Translations under genes and position numbers: made by a program
NCBI GenBank assembly: GCA_019746735.1
Contig: JAIERT010000144.1
Span: 1 to 35,288 of the forward strand
DNA length: 35,288 nucleotides
Source of the DNA: Burkholderiaceae bacterium
GTDB taxonomy: Bacteria; Pseudomonadota; Gammaproteobacteria; Burkholderiales; Burkholderiaceae_C
Direction of reading: 5' to 3'
Shown: piece by piece, positions 8,520-17,012 of the stretch
Layout: the number at the start of each line of letters is the position of its first letter
Numbering within the stretch: position 1 is the stretch's first letter
The notes under the pieces: model-generated
Databases searched by the model: none
The model's input: only the letters and a program-made list of their open reading frames with translations
Told to the model about the DNA's origin: nothing

Positions 8520-8798
8520 TCAATGCTCGGTGCGTTTGAGATCGCGGTAGAAATTCTCGTGCGGCCCAACCATCAGCAACTTGAGGGTGTTCTCATCCAG
8601 AACGCGGTAGGCAAGCAGGCACAGCAGGTTGCCCATGCGGAACTTGTAAACCTGCACGCCAGCCAGATCGCCGACTTTGGTTTCACCGGCTTCCGGCTGG
8701 CCGACAATGGTTCGAACTGCCTCGTCAAGCGCGGCTTTTTGCTGCTTGTGCAGCTTTTTAACGGCGCGCTCGAAGGTCGGTGTGACAAGGACGCGCAT
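8520..8798 (-). CDS. RelE/ParE-family type II toxin
   Basis: MRVLVTPTFERAVKKLHKQQKAALDEAVRTIVGQPEAGETKVGDLAGVQVYKFRMGNLLCLLAYRV; downstream of antitoxin with 1-nt TGATG-type overlap. Confidence 0.75.
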   Translation of the reverse strand: MRVLVTPTFERAVKKLHKQQKAALDEAVRTIVGQPEAGETKVGDLAGVQVYKFRMGNLLCLLAYRVLDENTLKLLMVGPHENFYRDLKRTEH

Positions 8799-9007
8799 CA
8801 GCCGAACTGGTACTCACCCACGGGTTCTTCCTGGTCAGCGATCAGGATGTCGCGGATGACGCTGAACGGAAGATCGGGGTTTTCTGCGGCGATCTTGCCG
8901 ATCTGAGACCAGTATTCGATTTGCTTGGGCACCGAGCGGTGCTCGATGGTGCCATAGCGCTTGGCGGTCTCAACCAAGGCTTCGGGCAGTTTGACATTGA
9001 TGGCCAT
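8798..9007 (-). CDS. ParD-like antitoxin
   Basis: MAINVKLPEALVETAKRYGTIEHRSVPKQIEYWSQIGKIAAENPDLPFSVI: ParD_like pattern; AAGGAGG SD; directly upstream of the toxin. Confidence 0.75.
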   Translation of the reverse strand: MAINVKLPEALVETAKRYGTIEHRSVPKQIEYWSQIGKIAAENPDLPFSVIRDILIADQEEPVGEYQFG

Positions 9008-9437
9008 ACGAACCTCCTTTGAATGGGTCTATGATAGCCCATAAGGGACCAAAATGGAACCTGTGATGTCGGTCTGCCAGGGCCTCTTCGACGATCTCGC
9101 AGTGAATCACAAAGCCCGTCAGGTAGGGCAGCCCCTTCGGAATCCCGTGCTGCTTGCTGGTCAGGCGGCCGATGGTCCAGCCCATCCAGCGTTGGGTGGC
9201 GGCGTGGATCGCATCCTGCAGGTTCAATCCGGCGTGCAGGCCGTTGAGTACATCGTCGGCAAAGTGACGGCCATGGCGGCTGTCCAGGAAGGCGCGCACC
9301 GAGTCGAGGGGCTGGCAGGTGGCATCCGAAATCGTGGTCATCGCGATGGGCCAGGCGGCTTGGGCGTCGTTGTTCATCGTGCCCCAAAAGCCCCAGGCTT
9401 CGTTCTGGGTGGTTGGGATTTGCTTGGTGGTGGTCAT
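8970..9437 (-). CDS. Conserved hypothetical protein; 3' end overlaps the antitoxin gene
   Basis: ATG preceded by AAGGAGAAAACG; MTTTKQIPTTQNEAWGFWGTMNNDAQAAWPIAM... Confidence 0.6.
   Translation of the reverse strand: MTTTKQIPTTQNEAWGFWGTMNNDAQAAWPIAMTTISDATCQPLDSVRAFLDSRHGRHFADDVLNGLHAGLNLQDAIHAATQRWMGWTIGRLTSKQHGIPKGLPYLTGFVIHCEIVEEALADRHHRFHFGPLWAIIDPFKGGSYGHQCQTARSLG
9025..9040 (-). promoter_or_regulatory. Candidate TA autoregulatory operator
   Basis: Minus strand GGGCTATCATAGACCC: CTAT-C-ATAG palindrome flanked by GGG/CCC; TATCAT could be a -10; 18 nt upstream of antitoxin ATG. Confidence 0.4.
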
Positions 9438-9471
9438 CGTTTTCTCCTTCGGGTTGATCGTTGCGACACCC

Positions 9472-9510
9472 GTATGAACGCGCTGTTCGATTGAGAAGCC
9501 AAGCGCTTTC
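9472..9510 (-). repeat. Intergenic promoter-like repeat, copy D
   Basis: Minus strand GAAAGCGCTTGGCTTCTCAATCGAACAGCGCGTTCATAC. Confidence 0.85.
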
Positions 9511-9520
9511 TGAATCTTTT

Positions 9521-9853
9521 TCAGGCTTCTACCGCAATTCCGACGTAACGCCCGTAGGCGCTACCCGAGGGGTCGACGTACAGGGTCTTGCGATTCTCGG
9601 CCTTGACTTCGACGACGTGCCGAGTGGCGTGGTCGGGGTACCCGCCCTTGCCGGCCAGCCAGTCGCGATCTTGCAGTAGCGAGCCGGAAAAAGCATCGTA
9701 CTCGGCAGTGGTCAGTTCGCGGGTTTCGCTGATCACTACCGGCTCCGGGCGTTCGTCGTAGGGCGTGGCCGCCAGCACCTCCTGCAAGTCGACCGGCTTG
9801 CGGGTGAATCGGACTCGGAGAGGGTTGGCGGGGTTCCTGATTTCGGTGGTCAC
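9521..9853 (-). CDS. Conserved hypothetical protein
   Basis: GTG start at 9853 preceded by GGAGCAACCGCC; MTTEIRNPANPLRVRFTRKPVDLQEVLAATPYDERPEPVVISETRELTTAEYDAFSG... Confidence 0.6.
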   Translation of the reverse strand: MTTEIRNPANPLRVRFTRKPVDLQEVLAATPYDERPEPVVISETRELTTAEYDAFSGSLLQDRDWLAGKGGYPDHATRHVVEVKAENRKTLYVDPSGSAYGRYVGIAVEA

Positions 9854-9885
9854 GGCGGTTGCTCCTGGTTGCGTTGATGACAGTC

Positions 9886-9924
9886 GTATGAACGCGCTGT
9901 TCAATCGGAAAGCCAAGCTATTTC
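9886..9924 (-). repeat. Intergenic promoter-like repeat, copy C
   Basis: Minus strand GAAATAGCTTGGCTTTCCGATTGAACAGCGCGTTCATAC. Confidence 0.85.
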
Positions 9925-9972
9925 ATGGATCACGTTGGGGTGGCGTGGATATGCCGCCACCCCATCTCGAAT

Positions 9973-10521
9973 TCAACCGACCCGGTAGATACGCTCGCCT
10001 CCCTCGGGCTTCTCCGAGGTGATGGTGAGCCCTAGTTTCTTCTTGAACGCCCCGGCGAAGGTGCCGCGCACCGTGTGCGCCAGCCAGCCGGTGGCCGCGC
10101 AGATCTGGTTGATGGTGGCTCCCTCCGGGCGCTGCAGCATCTGGATCACGGCGGCCTGCTTGCTGTTTTCGCGGGTGCGGGGCTTCCCCTCGACGCCGAC
10201 CTTGAGCAGTCGCTTGGCCGCGTCCTGCTTTTCTTGTGCCCAGTTGGCCTCGGCGGCCGCGACGGCGGCCTCGACCTCGGGGTCGGGGTGGATGGTGGCC
10301 GGCGTCGGCCGGGCGCGCCCCAAGGCGTCGTAGCCCTCGGCGGCGACGAACCAGTCGGTGCTGTCGCGGGTAATCAGTGCCCTGTTGAACAAGCCCTCCA
10401 GCACCTTGGTGCGGGCACCGCCCTTGATGTTGTCGGGGAACCATTCGATCTTGCCGCCGGTGTGTTCGATGGCGTAGGCGAGGATGGCGTGCTGGGCCGG
10501 GGTCAGTTGGATGGTGGTCAT
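9973..10521 (-). CDS. DUF3489 family protein (HTH-like C-terminal domain)
   Basis: MTTIQLTPAQHAILAYAIEHTGGKIEWFPDNIKGGARTKVLEGLFNRALI...RENSKQAAVIQMLQRPEGATINQICAATGWLAHTVRGTFAGAFKKKLGLTITSEK; SD AAGGAGCATCAA. Confidence 0.8.
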   Translation of the reverse strand: MTTIQLTPAQHAILAYAIEHTGGKIEWFPDNIKGGARTKVLEGLFNRALITRDSTDWFVAAEGYDALGRARPTPATIHPDPEVEAAVAAAEANWAQEKQDAAKRLLKVGVEGKPRTRENSKQAAVIQMLQRPEGATINQICAATGWLAHTVRGTFAGAFKKKLGLTITSEKPEGGERIYRVG

Positions 10522-10553
10522 TTGATGCTCCTTCGTGGTGGTTGATGGTGTGG

Positions 10554-10592
10554 TCATGAACGCGCTGTTCGAGAGTGAAGCCAAGCGCTTTC
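10554..10592 (-). repeat. Intergenic promoter-like repeat, copy B
   Basis: Minus strand GAAAGCGCTTGGCTTCACTCTCGAACAGCGCGTTCATGA. Confidence 0.85.
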
Positions 10593-10602
10593 CGCTTCTT
10601 TT

Positions 10603-10809
10603 TCAGTCCTGCTTCGCGGCCTGCCGTCCTGCCTCGTAGGCCGCCATCAGGGCGCTCTTGACGCCCCAGACGCTGACCTCGTGGAAGTCCATCCGGTCGC
10701 TGTTGCGGGTTTCCAGTGTTTCGATGAACAGGTGGTCCAGGGCAATCGATTCGAGCAAGAGCTCGATCTCGTCAGGGGAGAGTGCGGTGGGTTGCTTGGG
10801 TTTGGCCAT
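10603..10809 (-). CDS. Small DUF6900-like protein
   Basis: MAKPKQPTALSPDEIELLLESIALDHLFIETLETRNSDRMDFHEVSVWGVKSALMAAYEAGRQA; SD AAGGAGCCCCAC. Confidence 0.65.
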   Translation of the reverse strand: MAKPKQPTALSPDEIELLLESIALDHLFIETLETRNSDRMDFHEVSVWGVKSALMAAYEAGRQAAKQD

Positions 10810-10848
10810 GTGGGGCTCCTTGGTGGGTTGCTTGTCAATCGACATCTG

Positions 10849-10886
10849 CATTCACGCGCTGTGCGCCCCAGAAGCCAAGCGCTTTT
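10849..10886 (-). repeat. Intergenic promoter-like repeat, copy A (diverged)
   Basis: Minus strand AAAAGCGCTTGGCTTCTGGGGCGCACAGCGCGTGAATGC. Confidence 0.75.
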
Positions 10887-10965
10887 TAATCCCGGGTGAT
10901 TCACTCGCCTTTGCCTGACCCATACCTCCAGGAGGCCACCCACTTGCACTGAAGTGATCAACACC

Positions 10966-11559
10966 ATGGGACTGTCCATTCGCGCCTACGCGCGCCACCG
11001 AGGCGTGTCGCACGTGGCCGTCAAAAAGGCCATCGATACCGGGCGCATCAGCCAGTTGCCGGATGGCACCATCGATCCGGTGGTGGCCGATGCCCAGTGG
11101 GCGGCCAACACCACGCCGACCCGGCGGTCGGTAGCGGACTTGCCCAGCGACAAACCGGCTCCACAGGTTTCCGCGCCTGCCCGCGAGATTCCCCAGACTT
11201 CCGCAGCAACGCCTACGCGCCTGCAACGGGAAGCGCCAGAAGTCCCAACACCAGCCCTGTCGAGTGGCGGCACGTCGCTGCTGCAGGCCCGCACCGTCAA
11301 CGAGGTGGTCAAGGCGCAGACCAACAAGGTGCGTCTGGCCCGCTTGAAGGGCGAACTGGTCGATCGCTCACAGGCCGTGGCCCATGTGTTCAAGCTGGCC
11401 CGTGCTGAGCGCGATGCCTGGCTCAACTGGCCAGCGCGTATCTCGTCGCAGATGGCCGCAGGGCTGGGTGTCGATGCGCATGTCTTGCATGTGGCGCTGG
11501 ACGCTGCCGTACGCCAGCAACTGCAGGACCTGGGCGACTTGCAGCCCAAGGTGGACTGA
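10966..11559 (+). CDS. Terminase small subunit (Nu1-like DNA packaging protein)
   Basis: N-terminal HTH MGLSIRAYARHRGVSHVAVKKAIDTGRI; KVRLARLKGELVDRSQAVAHVFKLARAERDAWLNWPARISSQMA; adjacent to TerL; GTG start at 10954 also possible. Confidence 0.75.
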   Translation: MGLSIRAYARHRGVSHVAVKKAIDTGRISQLPDGTIDPVVADAQWAANTTPTRRSVADLPSDKPAPQVSAPAREIPQTSAATPTRLQREAPEVPTPALSSGGTSLLQARTVNEVVKAQTNKVRLARLKGELVDRSQAVAHVFKLARAERDAWLNWPARISSQMAAGLGVDAHVLHVALDAAVRQQLQDLGDLQPKVD

Positions 11560-13547
11560 TGAGTGGATTGACCATGGACGAGCTGTATTACGAAGGCTGG
11601 GACGCCATCGAGCGCGCCTGGCGCGAGGGTCTCACCCCCGATCCGCTGCTGACCGTCTCCGAATGGGCCGACAAGCACCGCGTGCTCTCCAGCAAGGCCG
11701 CGTCCGAACCAGGACGCTGGCGCACCAGCCGCACGCCCTACCTGCGCGAGATCATGGACTGCTTGTCCCCGATGTCGCCGATCGAGCGGGTGGTGTTCAT
11801 GAAAGGCGCGCAGGTTGGCGGCACGGAGCTGGGGTTGAACTGGGTCGGCTACGTGATCCACCACGCCCCGGGCCCGATGATGGCGGTGTGGCCCACGGTG
11901 GAAATGGCCAAGCGAGCCTCCAAGCAGCGCATCGACGCACTGATCGAGGAAAGCCCGGCCATCCAGGAGCGCATTGCCCCGGCGCGCAGTCGGGACTCCG
12001 GCAACACCATCCTGGCCAAAGAGTTCCATGGCGGCGTGCTGGTGATGACCGGCGCCAACAGCGCGGTGGGCTTGCGTTCCATGCCGGTGCGTTACCTGTT
12101 CCTCGATGAGGTCGATGGCTACCCACTGGATGTGGAAGGCGAAGGCGACGCGATCTCGCTGGCCGAGGCGCGAACCCGCACCTTTGCCCGGCGCAAGATC
12201 CTGATCGTCTCAACCCCGACGATTGCCGGGGCCAGTGCGGTCGAACGCGAGTTTGAGGCATCAGACCAGCGAAGGTACTTCGTGCCGTGTCCGCATTGCG
12301 ACCACCGCCAGTGGCTGCGGTTTGAGCAACTGCGCTGGGAGCGGGGCCAGCCGGAAACGGCCGCCTACATCTGCGAAGGCTGTGGTGAACCGATTGCCGA
12401 GCACCACAAGACCTGGATGCTGGACAACGGCCAGTGGCAGGCGTGTGCGCCAGAACAAGCCGGGCGCACGGCGGGGTTTCATCTGTCGAGCCTCTACAGC
12501 CCGGTGGGCTGGCGCAGCTGGATCGAGATCGCGCGGGCTTGGGAGTCGGCCGCCATGTCCGATTCCCGCTCGGCCTCGGCCATCAAGACCTTCAAGAACA
12601 CCGAACTGGGTGAGACCTGGGTCGAAGAAGGCGAGGCGCCGGACTGGCAACGATTGCTGGAACGTCGCGAGGACTACCGCATCGGCACCGTGCCCGCTGG
12701 CGGTCTGCTGCTGACTGCCGGTGCCGACGTGCAGAAGGACCGCATCGAAGTCTCGATCTGGGCCTTCGGGCGGGGCAAAGCCGCATGGCTGGTGGAGCAC
12801 CGGATCCTGATGGGCGACACGGCGCGAACCGAAGTTTGGTCGGCTCTCGCCAAGCTCATGGGAGAGACCTGGACCCACAGTTCGGGCTGCCATTTGAGTC
12901 TAGCGCGCCTGGCCTTGGACACCGGCTACGCCACCCAGGAGGCCTACGCCTTTGTACGCAGTGTGCGCGATGCCCGGCTCATGCCGATCAAGGGCATTGC
13001 TGGAGGTGCGGCGCTGATCGGCACCCCCACGGCGGTGGACGCCACCGCCAGCGGCAAGAAGCTGCGCCGAGGCATCAAGGTGTTCCCGGTTGCGGGCGGC
13101 ATCGCCAAGCTGGAGTTCTACAACAACCTGCGCAAAAGCGCCGAGGTGGCCGAAGACGGCGTCACGCCGATCTACCCGGCTGGCTTTGTGCACCTGCCCA
13201 AGGTCGATGCCGAGTACCTGCAGCAGCTCTGTGCCGAGCAGTTGATCACCCGGCGAGACCGCAACGGCTTTGCCCACCGCGAATGGCAAAAGATGCGCGA
13301 ACGCAACGAGGCCTTGGATTGCTACGTCTATGCCCGGGCGGCGGCAGCGGCCGCTGGTCTGGACCGGTTCGAAGACCGGCACTGGCAAGAACTCGAAAAA
13401 CAACTCGGCTCCGACCCACCAGTCGTTGCCAAACAAATCACAACCCCCGAGGCCACCCAAGAACAGCGATTCGACGGTGGCCTCAGCACTTCTAGCAGCA
13501 CGCCAGCGCCCGCTCGGCGCGTGGTGCGCAGCCGATGGATGACTTGA
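11559..13547 (+). CDS. Terminase large subunit, lambda GpA family
   Basis: EWADKHRVLSSKAASEPGRWRTSRTPYLREIMDCLSP...VVFMKGAQVGGTELGLNWVGYVIHHAPGPMMAVWPTVEMAKRASKQRIDAL; YLFLDEVDGYP. Confidence 0.95.
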   Translation: MSGLTMDELYYEGWDAIERAWREGLTPDPLLTVSEWADKHRVLSSKAASEPGRWRTSRTPYLREIMDCLSPMSPIERVVFMKGAQVGGTELGLNWVGYVIHHAPGPMMAVWPTVEMAKRASKQRIDALIEESPAIQERIAPARSRDSGNTILAKEFHGGVLVMTGANSAVGLRSMPVRYLFLDEVDGYPLDVEGEGDAISLAEARTRTFARRKILIVSTPTIAGASAVEREFEASDQRRYFVPCPHCDHRQWLRFEQLRWERGQPETAAYICEGCGEPIAEHHKTWMLDNGQWQACAPEQAGRTAGFHLSSLYSPVGWRSWIEIARAWESAAMSDSRSASAIKTFKNTELGETWVEEGEAPDWQRLLERREDYRIGTVPAGGLLLTAGADVQKDRIEVSIWAFGRGKAAWLVEHRILMGDTARTEVWSALAKLMGETWTHSSGCHLSLARLALDTGYATQEAYAFVRSVRDARLMPIKGIAGGAALIGTPTAVDATASGKKLRRGIKVFPVAGGIAKLEFYNNLRKSAEVAEDGVTPIYPAGFVHLPKVDAEYLQQLCAEQLITRRDRNGFAHREWQKMRERNEALDCYVYARAAAAAAGLDRFEDRHWQELEKQLGSDPPVVAKQITTPEATQEQRFDGGLSTSSSTPAPARRVVRSRWMT

Positions 13548-13561
13548 GTGAACAAATAAGC

Positions 13562-13768
13562 ATGACCTACACACCAGAACACCTGCAGGCCTTACGCGAA
13601 GCCCTGGCCAGCGGCGAGCACCGCGTGACCTACGAAGGCAAAAGCATCGAGTACCGCAGCGTGGCCGATTTGAAGGCCGCGATTGCCGAAGTCGAAGCCA
13701 CCATGGCCCGTGAATCCGGCGCACCCAAATCGCGCCAGATCCGTATAACCACGGGCAAGGCACTCTGA
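13562..13768 (+). CDS. gpW-like head-tail joining protein
   Basis: MTYTPEHLQALREALASGEHRVTYEGKSIEYRSVADLKAAIAEVEA; between TerL and portal as in lambda. Confidence 0.8.
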   Translation: MTYTPEHLQALREALASGEHRVTYEGKSIEYRSVADLKAAIAEVEATMARESGAPKSRQIRITTGKAL

Positions 13769-15294
13769 TGGCCTGGCTCAAAAGTCTGCGTCGCCGCATG
13801 TTCGGTGGCACGCCGGTCTATGACGGCACCGGCGGTGGGCGGCGCGCCCTGGCCTGGATGCCCAGTAACCCCGGTGCGGTGGCCGCCCTGTCGCTGGCCC
13901 AAGACGAACTGCGCGCCAAGAGCCGTGACCTGGTGCGGCGCAACGCCTGGGCTGCCGCTGGAATCGAAGCTTTTGTGGCCAACGCCATTGGCACCGGCAT
14001 CAAGCCGCAAAGCATGGTGCAAGACCAGGTGACGCGCGAAGCCATCCATAGCCTGTGGTGGGACTGGTGCGAACAGGCCGATGCGGCAGGGCTCACCGAC
14101 TTCTACGGTCTGCAGGCCCTGGCCTCCCGCGCCATGCTCGAAGGCGGCGAGGCACTGGTTCGGCTGCGCTACCGTCGCACCGAAGATGGTCTGCCGGTGG
14201 CGCTGCAGATCCAGGTGCTGGAAGCAGAGCACCTGCCAACCACCATGAACCGGGATCTGCCTGGCGGTAATGTCATTCGCGCTGGCATCGAGTTCGACCG
14301 TCTGGGTCGTCGGGTGGCCTACCACCTGTATCGCTCGCACCCCAACGATGGCTTGCTGGCACCGATGTCCAGCAATGCTGGCGGTGATGGCATGGAGACT
14401 GTGCGAATCGACGCCAGCGAGGTGATTCACCTGTTCCGCCCCTTGCGCCCTGGCCAAATACGGGGCGAGCCGTGGCTGACGCGGGCGCTCGTGAAGCTCA
14501 ACGAGCTGGACCAGTACGACGATGCGGAGCTGGTCCGCAAGAAAACCGCCGCCATGTTCGCTGGCTTCATCACCCGCATGGCGCCCGAAGACAACCTGAT
14601 GGGTGAGTCGGCAGCGGATGCCAACGGCGTGGCGCTCGCGGGCATGGAGCCCGGCACGCTGCAGATCCTGGAGCCAGGCGAGGACATCAAGTTCTCAGCG
14701 CCTGCTGATGTCGGCAGTTCCTACGCTGAATTCATGCGCCAGCAGTTCCGCGCGGTGGCCGCTGCCATGGGCATCACCTACGAGATGCTCACTGGGGACC
14801 TGACGCAGGTGAACTACTCCTCGATCCGGGCGGGTCTGCTGGAGTTCAGGCGTCGGTGCGAAGCCCTGCAGCACGGAGTGATCGTGCACCAACTGTGTCG
14901 CCCGATCTGGCGGGCCTGGATGGACCAGGCAGTGCTGGAAGGGGCACTGGACTTGCCTGGTTACCGAAAAGAGAAGCGGCAGTACCAGGCCGCCAAGTGG
15001 ATTCCGCAGGGTTGGAGCTGGGTCGATCCGCAGAAGGAATTCAACGCCATGAAGTTGGCTATCCGTGCGGGCCTCATGAGCCGATCCGAGGCCATCTCCG
15101 GCAACGGCTACGACGCTGAAGACGTGGATCGTGAGATCGCAGCCGATAACGCCCGGGCCGATGCACTGGGCTTGGTCTTTGACTCCGATGCCCGGCATGA
15201 CCAAGCGCTGGCTGCAGTGTCGACAGAGCCAAGCGATCCACAGACTGCTGAGTCTGGCGGTGCGTCACCCAACAACCAGGACCCCCAACCATGA
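13768..15294 (+). CDS. Phage portal protein, lambda gpB family
   Basis: RDLVRRNAWAAAGIEAFVANAIGTGIKPQS...EVIHLFRPLRPGQIRGEPWL...MGITYEMLTGDLTQVNYSSIRAGLLEFRR. Confidence 0.95.
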   Translation: MAWLKSLRRRMFGGTPVYDGTGGGRRALAWMPSNPGAVAALSLAQDELRAKSRDLVRRNAWAAAGIEAFVANAIGTGIKPQSMVQDQVTREAIHSLWWDWCEQADAAGLTDFYGLQALASRAMLEGGEALVRLRYRRTEDGLPVALQIQVLEAEHLPTTMNRDLPGGNVIRAGIEFDRLGRRVAYHLYRSHPNDGLLAPMSSNAGGDGMETVRIDASEVIHLFRPLRPGQIRGEPWLTRALVKLNELDQYDDAELVRKKTAAMFAGFITRMAPEDNLMGESAADANGVALAGMEPGTLQILEPGEDIKFSAPADVGSSYAEFMRQQFRAVAAAMGITYEMLTGDLTQVNYSSIRAGLLEFRRRCEALQHGVIVHQLCRPIWRAWMDQAVLEGALDLPGYRKEKRQYQAAKWIPQGWSWVDPQKEFNAMKLAIRAGLMSRSEAISGNGYDAEDVDREIAADNARADALGLVFDSDARHDQALAAVSTEPSDPQTAESGGASPNNQDPQP

Positions 15295-16529
15295 CTTACC
15301 TTGCCTCCCGCCTGTTCGGGACGCCCCTGCTGATTCACCGACCCAAGCTGGACGTGATTCTCTCCGTGGTCGGGCAGCGCATCGGCATGGCCGATGTCCC
15401 CACGCTGCCTTCCATGGACATGGCCTTTTACCAACGGCCGCCTGCAGCCGCAACCCCTGACGGCATCGCAGTGATACCGATCCACGGCTCGCTGGTCAAG
15501 CGCTCGCTGGGCATGGAAGCCGCCTCAGGCCTGACGTCCTACGGCGAGATCGCCGCGATGTTGGATGCCGCCTTGGCTGATCCCCATGTCAGCGGCATCT
15601 TGCTCGACGTCGACTCCCCGGGCGGCGAAGCCTCGGGCAGTTTCGAGTTGGCCCGCCGTGTGCGCGAGGTGGCAGCCATGAAACCCGTCTGGGCGGTGGC
15701 CAACGATGCCGCGTATTCAGCGGCCTATGCGATTGCCGCCAGTGCCCAGCGCCTGTTCGTAACCGAAACCGGTGGGGTCGGCTCGATCGGCGTCATCGCC
15801 TTGCATGTCGACCAATCGGTCAAGGATGCCAAGGACGGCTATCGGTTTACGGCCATCACGGCGGGCGCCCACAAGAACGACTACTCGCCTCACGAGCCCT
15901 TATCGGATACCGCCAAGAGCGAGTTGCAAGGCGAAGTGGATCGGCTGTATTCCATCTTCACCGAGCACGTGGCTGCGATGCGAGACCTGGACGTTGATGC
16001 CGTGCGCGCCACCGAGGCTGGACTCTTCTTCGGCAGCAATGCTGTGGCCCAAGGACTGGCCGATGGCCTCCAGACGTTGGAGGCCACCCTCAGCGAATTC
16101 CACTCGTATCTCAACGCCCGTAACCATCCGCCGTCTCAGGTGCGGGGCGTCATCCGTGCTGAGGCGGCACCCTTGAAGAAGGAAATGACCATGAATGAAG
16201 AAGAGAAAGTGATCGAGCCTAACGACACCATCAGCTCCGACGAAGCTGCCGTGCTGGTGGCTGAAGCCCGCCGAGAGGTGACTCAGGCTGCCCAGGCCAT
16301 TGCCGAGGTTTGCCTGCTGGCTGGCTGCCCCGACCGCGCGGCCGAGTTCATCGCCGCTGGCAAGACCGAAGCTGATGTGCGGCGCGTCCTGATTGACGCC
16401 CGTGCGGCACGTTCCGAGGCTGATGACATCCGCTCGACCATCACCGTGGATGCCGGTACCCAAAACCTCGACCGCCCGGAGGCATCTCCCATCGTGGCCG
16501 CCGTCAAAAAACTCACGGCCCAGGCCTGA
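15291..16529 (+). CDS. S49-family head maturation protease with C-terminal scaffold region
   Basis: GILLDVDSPGGEASGSFELARRVREV...VANDAAYSAAYAIAASAQRLFVTETGGVGSIGVI; ATGA overlap with portal. Confidence 0.9.
   Translation: MTYLASRLFGTPLLIHRPKLDVILSVVGQRIGMADVPTLPSMDMAFYQRPPAAATPDGIAVIPIHGSLVKRSLGMEAASGLTSYGEIAAMLDAALADPHVSGILLDVDSPGGEASGSFELARRVREVAAMKPVWAVANDAAYSAAYAIAASAQRLFVTETGGVGSIGVIALHVDQSVKDAKDGYRFTAITAGAHKNDYSPHEPLSDTAKSELQGEVDRLYSIFTEHVAAMRDLDVDAVRATEAGLFFGSNAVAQGLADGLQTLEATLSEFHSYLNARNHPPSQVRGVIRAEAAPLKKEMTMNEEEKVIEPNDTISSDEAAVLVAEARREVTQAAQAIAEVCLLAGCPDRAAEFIAAGKTEADVRRVLIDARAARSEADDIRSTITVDAGTQNLDRPEASPIVAAVKKLTAQA
16185..16529 (+). CDS. Candidate nested in-frame scaffold protein (Nu3-like)
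   Basis: In-frame ATGACCATG at 16185/16191 preceded by TTGAAGAAGGAA; encodes M(TM)NEEEKVIEPNDTISSDEAAVLVAEARREV... Confidence 0.5.
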   Translation: MTMNEEEKVIEPNDTISSDEAAVLVAEARREVTQAAQAIAEVCLLAGCPDRAAEFIAAGKTEADVRRVLIDARAARSEADDIRSTITVDAGTQNLDRPEASPIVAAVKKLTAQA

Positions 16530-16556
16530 CGCACCAGACCCAGAAAGGACTGAACC

Positions 16557-16934
16557 ATGACCCCCATCACCGAACAAAACAACCTCGGCGACCTCTTGAA
16601 GTACGAAGCCCCCAACCGCTACTCGCGTGACGTCGCCACCATCGCCGCTGGCCAGAACCTGCCCTTGGGCACGGTACTCGGCCGCAACGCCAGCGATGGC
16701 AAGCACTACGCCATCGACCCCGCCGCCACAGACGGTACCGAGTCCGCAATCGGGGTGCTCGCCAACGCCATCGATGCCACCCATGCCGACCGCAGCGATG
16801 CCATCCTGATCGTACGCCACGCCATCGTGGCCAAGACCGCGCTGGTCTGGCCGCTTTCCCTCACCGGCGCCCAGCGCATGGCCTACGAGCAGCAACTGGC
16901 CGAGCGCGGTGTGCTGGTGCGTGAATCCGCGTAA
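16557..16934 (+). CDS. Head decoration protein, lambda gpD family
   Basis: LLKYEAPNRYSRDVATIAAGQNLPLGTVLGRNASDGKHYAIDPAATDGTESAIGVLANAID. Confidence 0.9.
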   Translation: MTPITEQNNLGDLLKYEAPNRYSRDVATIAAGQNLPLGTVLGRNASDGKHYAIDPAATDGTESAIGVLANAIDATHADRSDAILIVRHAIVAKTALVWPLSLTGAQRMAYEQQLAERGVLVRESA

Positions 16935-16960
16935 ACACCATCCGTTTTTCCATCCCCCCG

Positions 16961-16992
16961 AACCCGCCTGGCCGTCTGGCTTGCGCGGGTTT
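16961..16992 (+). terminator. Terminator-like hairpin between gpD and gpE genes
   Basis: AACCCGC (16961-16967) ... GCGGGTT (16985-16991); only a short T run. Confidence 0.45.
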
Positions 16993-17012
16993 CGTCATTT
17001 CTGGAGCCCCGA

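Noticed and set aside
9923-10545. Long ORFs on other frames opposite or overlapping the DUF3489 gene (e.g. 173 aa minus, 156 aa plus)
   Set aside because: Gly/Arg-rich out-of-frame reading; DUF3489 frame has SD and family-like sequence.
15900-16895. 331-aa minus-strand ORF across the protease and gpD genes
   Set aside because: Crosses two confidently coding plus-strand genes and their SD; no domain signal.
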